Shown: piece after piece, positions 26,091 to 37,870 of the stretch
How the letters are laid out: each line of letters opens with the position of its first letter
How positions within the stretch are numbered: position 1 is the stretch's first letter
Origin: Pelecanus crispus
Lineage: Eukaryota; Chordata; Aves; Pelecaniformes; Pelecanidae
NCBI RefSeq assembly: GCF_030463565.1
Contig: NC_134659.1
Location: forward strand, 7,944,511-8,008,510
Direction: 5' to 3'
Length of the DNA stretch: 64,000 nt
The notes under the pieces: generated by a model
What the model saw: only the letters and a program-made list of their open reading frames with translations
The model's database searches: none
Told to the model about the DNA's origin: nothing
Translations under genes and position numbers: made by a program

Positions 26091-29000
26091 CTGCTTCAGG
26101 GGGGGACCTTTCCCAACCAGATGCAGAGTTTTCAGAGCTGCTTTAGCATGTTGACAATAGTGGAGTTGAGGACACACCTGCCTGCCTTGCGGTTGAGGAA
26201 ACCTTCACTGCTAAATGTGTTCCCCAGTTCAACCAACTTGGTTGGCTTGAAGGGCTGAAATCACTAGCTGGAAATGAGCTACTCTATAACCTTATAACCC
26301 TCTGATTATTACCTGCTATTAGTTGTGCAGGTTGGCAGTGATGAGGTTGTGGAGAGAAGTCCAAAAGCGATCAAAAGGGACTTCATGGCACTGGGGTGAT
26401 TGGTTGAAGGATCAGGAGCACAGGTAGTGTTTTTCTCAATCCCATCAGTGGCAGGGAAGGACACTGAAAGGAACAGGAAAACTCACCTGATTAACATGTG
26501 GCTCAGAGGCTGGTGCCATTGGTGGAATTTTGGTGTCTTTGATCATGGGGAGGTTTACACAGCACCGGGCCTGCTGGTGACAGATGGAGTTCAGCTATCT
26601 CAAAGGGGAAAAGGACTCTCGCCCATGAGTTGGTGGGGCTCATCAAGAGGGCTTTAAACTAGGTTTGAAGGGGATATAACCAGGCTCACTAGAGAGGAGC
26701 CCAAGGGTGGCATGGCAATGTTGGGGGTGAAATCAATAGCCCAGCTCAAGTGCATCTACACCAGTGCATGCAGCATGGGCAACAAACAGGAGGAGCTGGA
26801 AGCCCTTGTGCAGCAGGATGGCTATGACCTAGTCGCCATCACAGAAAGGTGGTGGGATGACTCTCATGACTGGAGTGCTGCACTGGATGGCTATCAGCTC
26901 TTCAGAAGGGATAGGCAGGGAAGGAGAGGCAGAGGGGTGGTTCTGTATGTTAGGGAGTGTTTCGATTGTATAGAGCTCAGCAGTTGTGATAATAAGGTCG
27001 AGCGCTTATGGGTAAGGATGAAGGGGAAGGCCAACAAGGCAGATGTCCTGTTGGGAGTCTGTTATAGACCACCCAACCAGGATGAAGAAGTAGATGAAAC
27101 ATTCTATAAGTGGCTGGCAGAAGTCTCACAATCGCTAGCCCTTGTTCTTGTGGGGGACTTCAACTTACTGGAAGTCTGCTGGAAATACAACACAGCAGAG
27201 AGGAAACAGTCTAGGAGGTTCCTGGAGTGCGTGGAAGATAACTTCTTGACATAGCTGGTAAGTGAGGGGAGGTGCCTCACTTGACCTGCTGTTTACAAAC
27301 AGAGAAGGACTCATGGGAAATGTCGTGGTCAGAGGCTGTCTTGGGCTTAGTGACCATGATACGATAGAGTTTTCGATTCCTGGTGAGGTAAGGAGGGGGG
27401 TCAGCAAAACCACTACCATGGACTTGCGGAGAGCAGACTTTGGCCTGTTCAGGACGCTGGCTGGGAGAGTCCCTTGGTAGGCAGTCCTGAAGGGCAAAGG
27501 GGTCCAGGAAGGCTGGGCCTTCTTCAAGAAGAAAGTCTTGAAGGTGCAGGAGCGGGCTGTCCCCATGTGCCATAAGACAAACCGATGGGGAAGATGACCA
27601 GCCTGGCTGAACAGGGAGCTTTTTCTGGGACTCAGTGAAAAAAGAAGACTTTACCACCTTTGGAAGAAGGGGCAGGCAACTCAAGATGACTACAGGAATT
27701 AATTAATGCAGAAAGGAAATTAGAAAGGCAAAAGTAGAACTCAATCTGGCCACTGTTATAAGAGATAATAAAAAATGTTTTCACAAATACATTAACAACA
27801 AAAGGAGAGCCAAGGAGAATTGCCATCCTTTATTGGATGTGGGGGCGAAACATTGCCACCAAGGATGAGGAAAAGGCTGAGGCACTTAATGCCTTCTTTG
27901 CCTCAGTCTTAAATAGTCAGACCAGTTATCCCCAGGGTATTCAGCCCCCCGAGCTGGAAGACAGGGACAGGGAGGAGAATAAACCCCCCATAAGCCAGGA
28001 GGCAGCAGTTAATGACCTGCTACACCACCTGGATGCTCACAAGTCTATGGGGCCAGATGGGATCCACCCAAGAATGCTGAGGGAGCTGGCGGAGGAGCTT
28101 GCCAATCCACTCTCCATCATCTATCAGCAGTCCTGGTTAACAGGGGAGGTCCCAGACCACTGGACACTTGCCAGTGTGACGCCCATTTACAAAAGTGGAC
28201 AGAAGGAGGATCCGGGGAACTACACGCCTGTCAGCCTGACCTTGGTACCAGGGAAGATTATGGAGCGGTTCACCTTGAGTACACTCAACAGGCATGTGCA
28301 GGTCAACCAGGGGATCAGGCCCAGCCAGCATGGGTTCATGAAAGGCAGGTGCTGCTTGACCAACCTGATCTCCTTCTATGACCAGGTGACCTGCCTAGTG
28401 GATGAGTGAAAGGCTGTGGATGCCATCTACCTGGACTTTAGTAAAGCCATTGACACCGTCTCCCAAAGCATTCTCTGAAGAAAGCTAGCAGCTCATGGCT
28501 TAGGCAGGTGTACTCTTTGCTGGGTAAAAAACTGGCTGGGTGGCCAAGCCCGGACAGTTGTGGTGAACGGAGTTAAATCCACTTGGTGACTGGTCACGAG
28601 CGGTGTTCCCCAGGGCTCAGTTTTGGGGCCAGCCTTGTTTAATATCTTTATCAACAATCTGGATGAGGGGATTGCATGTGTCCTCCGTAAGTTTGCAGAT
28701 GACACCAAACTGGGTGGGAGTGTCGATCTGCTGGAGGGTAGGATGGCCCTGCAGAGGGACCTGGACAGGCTGGACCGATGGGCCAAGGCCAACTGTGTGA
28801 GGTTTAACAAGGCCAAGTGCCGGGTCCTGCGCTTTGGTCACAACAACCCCACACAATGCTACAGGCTTGGGGAAGAGTGGCTGGAAAGGTGCCCGGCGGA
28901 AAAGGACCTGGGGGTGTTGGTCAACAGCGGCTGAACATGAGCCAGCAGTGTGCCCAGGTGGCCAAGAAGGCTAACAGCACCCTGGCTTGTGTCAGGAATG

Positions 29001-29582
29001 GTGTGGCCAGCAGGAGCAGGGAGGTGATTGTGCCCCTGGACTTGGCGCTGGTGAGGCCGCACCTGGAATGCTGTGTCCAGTTTTGGGCCCCTCAATACAA
29101 GAAGGACATTGAGGTGCTGGAATGTGTTCAGAGAAGGGCAGCGGAGCTGGTGAAGGGTCTGGAGCACAGGGCTGGTGGGGAGCGGCTGAGGGAGCTGGGG
29201 TTGTTTAGTCTGGAGAAGAGGAGTCTGAGGGGAGACCTTATCCCTCTCTACAACTACCTGAAAGGAGGGTGCAGTGAGGTGGGGGTCGGTCCCTTTTCCC
29301 AAGTAACTAGTGATAGGACGAGAGGAAATGGGCTCAAGCTGCGCCAGGGGAGGTTTAGGTTGGATATTAGGAAAAATTTCTTCATGGAAAGAGTGGTCAA
29401 GCATTGGAACAGGCTGCCCAGAGAGGTGGTGGAGTCACCATCCCTGGAAGTGTTAAAAAAATGTGTGGATGTGGCACCTTGGGCCATGGTTTAGTAGGCA
29501 TGGTGGTGTTGGGTTGACAGTTGGACTAGATGATCTTAGAGGTCTCTTCCAACCTTAATGATTCTATTCTATTCTATTCTAA
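26090..29582 (+). mobile_element. CR1 LINE, long copy with endonuclease and reverse-transcriptase regions, degenerate
   Basis: This is the longest CR1 copy in the window. The endonuclease region is at 26712-27254 (SMGNKQEELEALVQQ, ITERWWDDS, VCYRPPNQDEE, LVLVGDFN). The reverse-transcriptase region is at about 27837-29494 ([31 protein letters not shown], then the CR1 C-terminal segment NRLPREVV). It ends in the conserved 3' end and an ATTCT repeat tail. Several in-frame stops and frame changes, including a TGA after CLVDE at 28407-28409, show it cannot make ORF2 protein. The 5' limit is uncertain: sequence resembling the CR1 5' region is clear from about 26340 and probable from about 26090. 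Confidence 0.85.
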
Positions 29583-32500
29583 TTCTGGAGGACTCGTCCT
29601 GGATGGTGGCGGGTGGGTCTTTGCCAGGAGTGACAGCAGAGGGCAGTTCCATGTCTCACCTCAATAAGGTCGTCTCCAAGGCATGGCATCTGTTAGAGCA
29701 AATCCTGCCTGGGAAGTGCTGCTCCGACTGACCCTATTAGTCTTCCATTTTCAGTGCTGAAGCATTTGTGTTCCAGCTCCTTCACCTCAGCAAAGCAGTA
29801 AGTGCAAAGAGTCCTAGCTGGCTGAGGACGATGCAGCAAAGAACCATCAGGGAGATGTTTGATGCAAGCCTGGCGCTGACCCTGAACTTGGAGTCACCTG
29901 TCCATGCTTCCTATGGATGATGCTTTTTGGAAGAGGCTTACTCGCTACAAGCCCAAAGCACTTTAGTTTCAAAGCATGGCCTGGGTCACAGCTTCAGCTA
30001 AGCCTGGCTGCTGTGTGCTGTCCGCTTGAACCTTCACAGGCTGGGGAGCATGAAGAACAACCTGCCTGTTCCCCAGACAACACCATCTTGTTTTGGATGG
30101 AATTTTAGGGGAGAAATAGCTGGTTTCTAAACTGGTTGGGTTTTCCTGGAGAACTAACCAATAATTTCTCCAGCTTCTGCTGATGGGAGAAGTTTTGAGT
30201 ATTAAGCTAAACTACTAAACACCACTAAAAACTGATGGCTGAGTTGAATCTAAATCCTTTCCCAGATCTGGACTCCAAGAACATAGAAATCTGTATCCTA
30301 ATGTCTTTTGTTATATTACACGGATGAACGATATATCACTTTTATAAATGAGATTTAGAATTCTAAGTAGTTTACTTCTTGAATATTTGATTGGGTTAAT
30401 TAACAGGAACAATAATTACCCTCCTATGTGTGGTATACACTGGTGGGAGGCAGTGGAGTGTGTAGTCTAAGGTAGAAAACACAGCTTTTGTGCAAGATTT
30501 ATTGCTCTCATGTTCTGAATTGTCCTGTTAAAACTGCAACTTACCCCTCTCTCCTTTCTTAGTCAACTATTTTTCTTTAATCATGAAACTTTCTATACTT
30601 GGTTTCCTTAGAAAATATTACTCTTTAAATTAATTGAGTTTTTAATGAGCTGTTCACCTGTTTTAAAACAACAAAACAACCACTGGTTATAAACATGATG
30701 GTAATGGATCCTCAAACAGCCCTTTGGTGTTTCAAACTTTGGATGAGTTTTGAATTTTAATTCTTTGTGGTTTGGTTATAATTGTAAAAAAAAAAAAAAA
30801 CCACCACCAAAAAAACCCTCTTAAAATTAGCAATATTAGCTAAGATTTGGTGGACCTCTAACAGAATATCAAGCATTAATTTGTTTCATGTCTAGAAATC
30901 AGAAGAGTGGAATGCAAAATTCTTGCGAACCCTCGTGAACCCTTTTAATTAAAATAAGGTTTTACTATGTCTAACACCAACTTTTTCAAGCTGTATAACT
31001 GGCAGTGAATTTAGACAGTCTTACGGCTTTATACTTGCAAATTTGCTTTACATGGTTGAAAATACTAATTTGGTATGCATCACCATAGAGGTGGGACCCA
31101 GCCTTTGTAGGGCATACGCACCTTTGATGACTCACCACTAAAAATTGCATTAAGAATAGTTTATATACATATGTAAGCCAGTTTATAATTCATGTAGCAT
31201 GGATTGAATAGGGAGCGCATGGTAAACTCTTTAATTCAGCATCATTTAGAGCTGTCACAAGTGCTACAAGACTCCAGATGTATTAGGGCATCAGTTATGT
31301 TAGCTAAATTTGCCATCTTTTGACAAGATGGCATCAAGTGGCATCAAGTTTGACAAGAGCAAGTGTTGACAACATCCATATTGTCTGGCAAAGGATGCAT
31401 CTGTCTGGCTGCTTTTCTAACTGAAATGTCAGACCAACAAGCCAAGTAATCCTCTTGAAGAGAAGACTGGACTAGCATTTGGTAAATAAACAGGTTGTCA
31501 GTTCTGCACACAAGTGTCTGATTTCATTAGACATGTGGTGAACTCAAAATCAAAACCAAATGATGCCATACAAACAGGCAGGATAAGGACAGTCAGTTGA
31601 AATGTTTTTCCCCAAAGACGGCATCAAAACTGATGTTCGTGTGAAGTCTATGGGTCTGTTTTACAATTTAGAGAAAGCTGAGTTATACCTCACTCAACAT
31701 GTTTGAATTTAACAGGAGGAAGAAGTTATGACTATGAAAAAACCTTAGAGAAAGTTTTAGTCTAGCTTCTTATAAATGAAAAAGGCAAAGATCTACCTCA
31801 CCACTAACAGAGGCTGGAGTACTTTGCCAGTTCAAAGGGAGCTTGAAAGGCTTGACAAGAATTGCCCAGACGTGAAGGAACCTGAATTTCCCAGAAGCCG
31901 AGCTGGCATTCTCTCACAATAAAAACTGTACAGTAAATACTGCTTGGAAGTGGTGATCCTGCTGTGGCAAGAACTGTACCACAGAGAAGACAAGTGGCTC
32001 AGATCAGCTCCCATTTAATTCAACAAAGTACCTGCAGGCAACCAAGGCTACTGGATTGATTGGTAAGTTTTTAATCACTCCTCAGAGACTAGCTTCCTTT
32101 GCTTTTAAGGAATAAAAAATTGAGTTAGTCCTAAAGATGTGTGTCTGAGATATTCTAGATTAGAAGCCAGCTTCTGTCTAAACGTGCAATTTCAATGTAC
32201 TGGCCAGAACATCACCAATCTGCTCTGTAATAGTGAAAATTTATCCTCAGAGCTTTTACCTGGCTGCCCTGGAACAGATGACATCCAGAACATGTCAGAT
32301 GCAGTATTTCCAATACAGTCAGACACCAAACGTTGTTCATTAGGATATCCAGGTGGGAAGGGGGGGAAAGGAGGAGAAAAAGTTTTTGACCGGGTAGAGT
32401 GGTGACTTCTGGTGAACACATTGGTGATTAGACATTCGCCAAACTCTTGTCTGGGGACATACAGGCATGTAGGAATCACTACAAGTAGCTTCAGGTGAAG

Positions 32501-33960
32501 TCCTGCTATTTGTATGGGATGGCAAGACAGGAAGAGCCATGAGCTTTGCCCCTTCTTTGGGTTAGAATACCTCCATCCCATTAAATATATTTGGATGTGG
32601 GAGTATTTCCACATCAGCCTGAATAGATGATGGATTGGGGTTATTTCATTAGGGTAGAAAATCAACTTTATGGGTTAGGTGAATTCCCATGACAGCACCT
32701 GTATTAATTATAAGTTAATACAGAATTGTGAACTGATTCTTGTTTCTCTAAAGACACCAAGTTCCTCTTCAAATTTTACAGGCTGGCTGCTGGAAAGCTC
32801 TATGTCCAAGACAATTTCTTTCATGTCACGCTTGGCTGTTTTTTTTCTGGCTTCCAGCCTCCAATGAATAGCATTGTTGATGAACTTTTGGAACTAAATT
32901 TGGAACTAAAAAATTTACTCTGTCTAGATCATCTCTTTGGTTTCTTGAAGTGATAGTTATTTCACTGTCTCTGAGCAGTGAATGAACTGCATCATCAGTA
33001 TTTTAAAAAGCAAATCCCCCAATTGCATAAAAGTTACTTCTTGCTTTTATTTCAATTATACAATACCTTATACAATTTTAACAATCATAGTTTATATTCT
33101 CAGGTCATCCTCAGAAAACAAGAAGACTCAAAATTAACTGTTGAAATGAACAATCAGCTGTAATGATGTGGCTTCTGGAGCTTTAAAGAAAATGAACTCA
33201 GGAAAATTTATAGGTCTCATAGGCAAATTGAGAGAGATTCACAAGCACCAGCCATGGTATGAGAAAATCCCATTCACGAGTTCTAAGCTGCTGGTCAAGA
33301 AGTAGACATGAGAGATGATACAGGCTCCCTTCCGGGCTGAAACGATGACGTCTTTCTCCAGACAACCTCATGAAGCAGTTCAGGGGTGAGACCAGTGAAG
33401 GCCCTTCTCAGAGAGGGGATATGGATAGACTGTGACTGGTTACGATGCTTCCGCCTGGCTTCACCTGCCAGAGCTATTCCAGAAAGTCTCTGTCCTCAAG
33501 TGTCCCCATGCCACATCTCTCCATGTAAGCACACCATTGTTTTCATGTGTACAATCATGGCAGGTTCCAAAGTCAGTCTTATGTTATAAAGAAATAATAA
33601 TTTTCAAATATTATAATTTCTCAGGTCTATCAGGAACCATACAGATCAAAAAATGGTCTAAACCTCTGTGGCAATGTGCCTTGAACTATCCCAGACAAGA
33701 GGGAGGGAAGAGAGGAGTGTAAAATTCATAATTTAAAAAAAAATACTACCACAAAGGTCATTTCTTTCATTTTCCAACCGCTTGGTAGATTGCTTGTATT
33801 GCTTTGTGAGTCAGTAAGTCAGAGAAGGGAGCTTTCCATTCTGAGCTGACGGTGATGCTGCTTATGGTCATTCTCACAAAATAATAGCATAACTTAAGCT
33901 GGCTGTCCAACCCTTCCAAGCACAGCCAACATCAAAGGTAGGCCAGGATGTTCACAGCTT
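29583..33960. other. intergenic sequence without recognised genes
   Basis: From 29583 to about 30110 the sequence is GC-moderate and unique, with a short plus frame (REMFDASLALTLNLES at about 29848-29895) that I cannot assign. From 30110 onward it is AT-rich with an A-run at 30786-30800. A small inverted repeat TGCCATCTT ... AAGATGGCA sits near 31311-31333. No coding exon, RNA gene or young repeat was recognised. Confidence 0.4.
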
Positions 33961-34390
33961 TAGTGAGTTAAGTCTGGAATATTCCCTAGGAAAGAGATCC
34001 CACAACCTCTCTGGCTCCTCATACCGGTGCTTAGCCACTTACGTAGTGAAATGTTTTTCTTCTATCCAGCCAGAATTTCCTTTGCTACACCTTGTGCCTC
34101 CTGCCCTTTCACTGCACACCTGCAGGAAGAGTCAGCTCTGTCAGCTCTGCTGACCCCCAGCTGGGTGGCTGAAGATGGTCCTCAGGTCCCCCCTACCTTC
34201 TCTCCTTGAGGCTAAGCAAACCCAGCTTGCTCGCTCTCCCCTCGTATACCAAGTGCTTCAGCCCTGGACAATCTTTGTGGCTCTCCACTGAACTCTGGCC
34301 GGTTTGCTGATGTCTTTTTTGTATGGTAGGGTGGGGAAGCTGCACAAAAGTGGATGTAGAACTCCAGATGAGCCCTCGCAAATGCGATTG
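33960..34390 (-). mobile_element. old CR1 3' fragment, antisense
   Basis: On the minus strand it reads as a diverged CR1 terminal region. The plus-strand text resembles reverse-complement CR1 phrases such as AGTGCTTCAGCCCTGGACAATC and GAACTCCAGATGAGCCCTCGCA. Divergence is much higher than in the ATTCT-tailed copies, so it is an older insertion. Confidence 0.5.
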
Positions 34391-34459
34391 TGGTGGTTTG
34401 ACCATGGCTGGCTGCCAGGTGCCCGCAGAGCTGCTCTCGCACTCCCCCTCCTCAACAGC

Positions 34460-35040
34460 TGTGCTGGTTTTGGCTGGGATAGCGTTACCTAGTATAGGGC
34501 TGTATTTTGGATTTATGATGAAAACAGTGTTGATAACACAGGGATGTTTCTGTTATTGCTGACCAGTGCCTACACAGAGTCAAGGACTTTTCTGCTCCTC
34601 ACCCCACCCCACCAGCGAGCAGGCTGGGGGTGCGCAAGAAGCTGGGAAGGGGACACAGCTGGGACAGCGGAGCCCAGCTGCCCCAAGGGATATTCCATAC
34701 CATATGACGTCATGCTCAGCAAATAAAGCTGGGGGCAGAAGGAGGAAGGGGGGATGTTTGGAGTGACAGCATTTTGTCTTCCCAAATAACTGTTATGCAT
34801 GATGGAGCCCTGCCTTCCTGGAGGTGGCTGAACCCCTGCCTGCTGATGGGAGGTAGGGAATGAATTCCTTGTTTTGCTTTGCTTGCATGCACGGCTTTTG
34901 CTTTACCTATTAAACCAGCTTTACCTCAACCCATGAGTTTTCTCACTTTTACCCTTCTGATTCTCTCCCCCATCCCACCCGGGGGGAGTGAGCAAGTGGC
35001 CATGTGGGGCTTAGCTGCCGGCTGGGGTTAAACCATGACA
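34460..35040 (+). repeat. 5' LTR of the ERVL-like element
   Basis: About 581 bp, TG...CA ended. It contains a palindromic CRE (ATGACGTCAT) followed closely by AATAAA, a typical promoter and polyadenylation layout of an LTR. Confidence 0.8.
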
Positions 35041-35379
35041 GTGCTTTTTGGTGCCTGTGGGGCACGAAGGATTCAAGATAACAGCAGATTTGATTGGAAT
35101 GTGCTAGATCGAATTTATAGCTGTTATTGCTCTTTAGCTATTAATCAGCAGGCTTCTGCGCTTGCCATGGGGCTTGCTTGCCTTGCTGTGCATTAGAGTT
35201 TAGTGCTTGTTAGTGGCTGCTTTTGCTTTCGCTGCTTGCTGCACTGCTGATCATCTCACTCTGCTGTGCCTGGGAACATTCTGATAACAGCAGTGGCGAT
35301 GTGCCTGGGCTGGCAGATGGCCAGGGCATCACTGCTGTATCTGTGCCGCTGCACTGGACAGGCTGGAGCTCCAGTATGA

Positions 35380-36350
35380 ACTCGAGTCGAAGGGACTGGA
35401 ACCTGTGGATGAGTCCACGCAGGAGCAGGACACCCCGAAGCATCTGTGGCTGTGGATAAGCCCACACCAGAGCAGGTACATCTCAAAGTGTCTGTGGCCG
35501 TGGTTGTGTCTGTGCCACAGCAGGTGTACCTCTGAAGGGATTGTGGCCCAAGCATAAGTCCACACTGGAGAAGGTACACCTCAAAGCATCTGTGGCTGTG
35601 GGTAAGTCCACGCGGCAGCAGGTGCACCCTGAAGCATCAGTGGCTGTGCATAAGGTCATGCTGGAGCACCTCAAAGCGTGTGGCCATGGATAAGCCACGA
35701 CAGAGCAGGTACTCCCCTGGAGGGGCCACAGCCATGGGTAAGGCCATGTTGGAGCAGGTTTACTTCTGAAGGGACTGTGGCTGTGGGTAAGGCCACGCTG
35801 GAGCAGGTCGATCTCTGAAGGCATTGTGGCCCATGGAGAAGGCCACGTTGGAGCACGTCTATCTCTGAAGGCATTGTGGCCCATGGAGAAGGCCACGCTG
35901 GAGCACGTCTATCTCTGAAGGCATTGTGGCCCATGGAGAAGGCCACGCTGGAGCACGTCTATCTCTGAAGGCATTGTGGCCCACGGAGAAGGCCACGCTG
36001 GAGCAGGTCGATCTCTGAAGGCATTGTGGCCCACGGAGAAGGCCACGCTGGAGCAGGTCGATCTCTGAAGGCATTGTGGCCCACGGAGAAGGCCACGCTG
36101 GAGCAGGTCGATCTCTGAAGGCATTGTGGCCCATGGAGAAGGCCACGCTGGAGCAGGTCGATCTCTGAAGGCATTGTGGCCCATGGAGAAGGCCATGCTG
36201 GAGCAGGTGCACCTCAAAGTGACTGTGGCAGCAGATAAGTCTATGCCACAGCAGGCATACCCCTGGAGAGACTGTGGCTCATAGATAAGGCTCCACTTGG
36301 AGCAGGTAGATCTCTAAGGGACTGCAGTCTGTGGATAAGTCCAAGCCAGA
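35380..36350 (+). repeat. 50-bp minisatellite inside the ERVL-like element
   Basis: Eight near-perfect 50-bp units, each opening with GCATTGTGGCCCA and containing GGCCACGCTGGAGCA, start at 35821, 35871, 35921, 35971, 36021, 36071, 36121 and 36171. More degenerate units (CTGGAGCAGGT ... CTCTGAAGG ... CTGTGG) extend to both sides. Repetitive minus-strand open frames arise because three units make 50 codons; they are not genes. Confidence 0.9.
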
Positions 36351-36840
36351 GCAGGGGGAAGGGGAGGAGTTCATTGCAATGTTAAACCCTATGGTCTGGT
36401 CCAAAGGGACGAGGGGTGGAGATTGTAATGGAAATACCTTTAAATTGTTGTAACCCAGGATCTGAGGTGCATGTTACAGGAATTACTATAGCAGGAACCA
36501 CCTAAACCAATGGAGGACAAGCCTTACAAGCAGCAGCGCAAGTGCAGCAGTGACCCGACCTGAGTTGGCTTTGGTGCCCAGTAACTCCATGCAACACACC
36601 ACCTCTCCTGTCCTGAGTGACCACCATAACAGATGGAGCCCAAAGTAATGGACTCAATGAACTCAGTGGACGTTTTGTGGAACATTTTATGGACATTTTA
36701 CAAGAGTGGCCCATAGACTAAGGGAATCAAATCTGTGTATTATATCAAAGGATGGGAAGGGGGGCGGTGGTTAATGAGAATGTATTGGATAGTGTGGGAC
36801 CTGAGCATGACGTAAATGGTACGGAATGAGGGGTGGAGAA

Positions 36841-37403
36841 TGTGCTGGTTTTGGCTGGGATAGAGTTAATTTTCTTCATAGTAGCTCGTACGGGGCTGTG
36901 TTTTGGATTTGTGCTGAAAACAGTGTTGATAACACAGGGATGTTTCTGTTATTGGTGAGCAGTGCTTACACAGAGTCAAGGCCTTTTCTGCTCCTCACCC
37001 CACCCCACCAGCGAGCAGGCTGGGGGTGCGCAAGAAGCTGGGAGGGGACACAGCTGGGACAACTGACCCCAACTGACCCAAGGGATATTCCATACCATAT
37101 GACGTCATGCTCAGCAAATAAAGCTGGGTGAAGAAGGAGGAAGGGGGGACGTTTCGAGTGACGACGTTTTGTCTTCCCAAGTAACCGTTACACGCGATGG
37201 AGCCCTGCCTTCCTGGAGGTGGCTGAACCCCTGCCTGCCGATGGGAAGTAATTCCTTGTTTTGCTTTGTTTGCATGTGCAGCTTTTGGTTTACTTATTAA
37301 AGTGTTTTTATCTCAACCCATGAGTTTTCTCACTTTTACCCTTCTGATTCTCTCCTCCATGGCTGTGTGGGGCTTAGCTGCCGGCTGCGGTTAAACCATA
37401 ACA
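36841..37403 (+). repeat. 3' LTR of the ERVL-like element
   Basis: About 563 bp, a direct repeat of the 5' LTR and sharing the CRE palindrome and AATAAA. It is slightly shorter because of small length differences near its end. Confidence 0.8.
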
Positions 37404-37870
37404 ACACCACAGCGGGAAGAAAAGAAGATGGAAAAGCTCATTTGTTGAGCTAAAGACAGGGAGTTCACTTACCAATTAGTGTCATGGGCAAAACACCCGA
37501 CTCCAGGAAAATTAATTTAGTTTATTGCAAATTAAAATAGATTTGGATGGTAAGAAACAAAGACAAGAATTAAACGACCACCTTCCCCTCACCCGCCCTT
37601 TTTTCCCCAGGCCAACTTCACTTCTTCATCCCCAACTCCTCTACCCACCCTCCGCCCTGAGCAGCTCAGGGGTGATGGGGAATGGGGGATTGTGGTCAGT
37701 CCATAGCAGCTCCTTTCTGCCACTCCTTCCACCTCACACTTCTCTCCTGCTCCAGCATGGGTCCTCCATGGGCTGTGGTTTCTTCAGGAAACATCTACCT
37801 GCTCCCGCATCAGGTCGTCCACCCCTGCAGCCCTCCCACTACCACAACCTGGACACATACAGTAGTGCCG

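Larger units (their letters stand above)
34460..37403 (+). mobile_element. ERVL-like LTR element with two LTRs and a non-coding internal region
   Basis: Two direct LTRs (34460-35040 and 36841-37403) flank about 1.8 kb. Both begin TGTGCTGGTTTTGGCTGGGATAG and end in AACCATGACA or AACCATAACA. A primer-binding-like TTTGGTGCCTGTGGGGC follows the 5' LTR, and a purine-rich tract (GAGGGGTGGAGAA) abuts the 3' LTR. The flanks are ACAGC and ACACC, a near-match for the 5-bp duplication expected of ERVL. The internal region has no recognisable gag, pol or env and is largely a minisatellite, so this is a non-autonomous fossil. The LTRs differ by several percent by eye, suggesting an insertion on the order of ten million years or more ago (rough estimate). 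Confidence 0.8.
34391..37870 (-). mobile_element. older antisense LTR, split by a later ERVL-like insertion
   Basis: At 34391-34459 the text GGTGGTTTGACC ... CGCACTCCCCCTCC is the end of an avian LTR in reverse orientation, of the same general type as the solo LTR at 60253. The rest continues after the inserted element, from 37404 (ACAGCGGGAAG ...) to roughly 37870, with LTR-like text such as GCATGGGTCCTCCATGGG. It is a fossil. The right-hand limit is approximate. Confidence 0.5.

Noticed and set aside
26712-29494. An intact host or viral polymerase gene
   Set aside because: Endonuclease and reverse-transcriptase motifs are those of CR1, with the CR1 3' terminus, and the frame is broken several times.
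31311-31333. A microRNA-like hairpin (TGCCATCTT ... AAGATGGCA)
   Set aside because: The stem is only nine pairs with a five-base loop, far too short for a miRNA precursor.
35483-36217. Repetitive minus-strand proteins (MAFSMGHNAFRDR repeats)
   Set aside because: They are produced by the 50-bp minisatellite in a non-coding part of the LTR element. There is no start context, homology or promoter.
35821-36220. CRISPR-like array (regular 50-bp periodicity)
   Set aside because: The units are contiguous with no unique spacers, and the genome is a vertebrate. It is a minisatellite.
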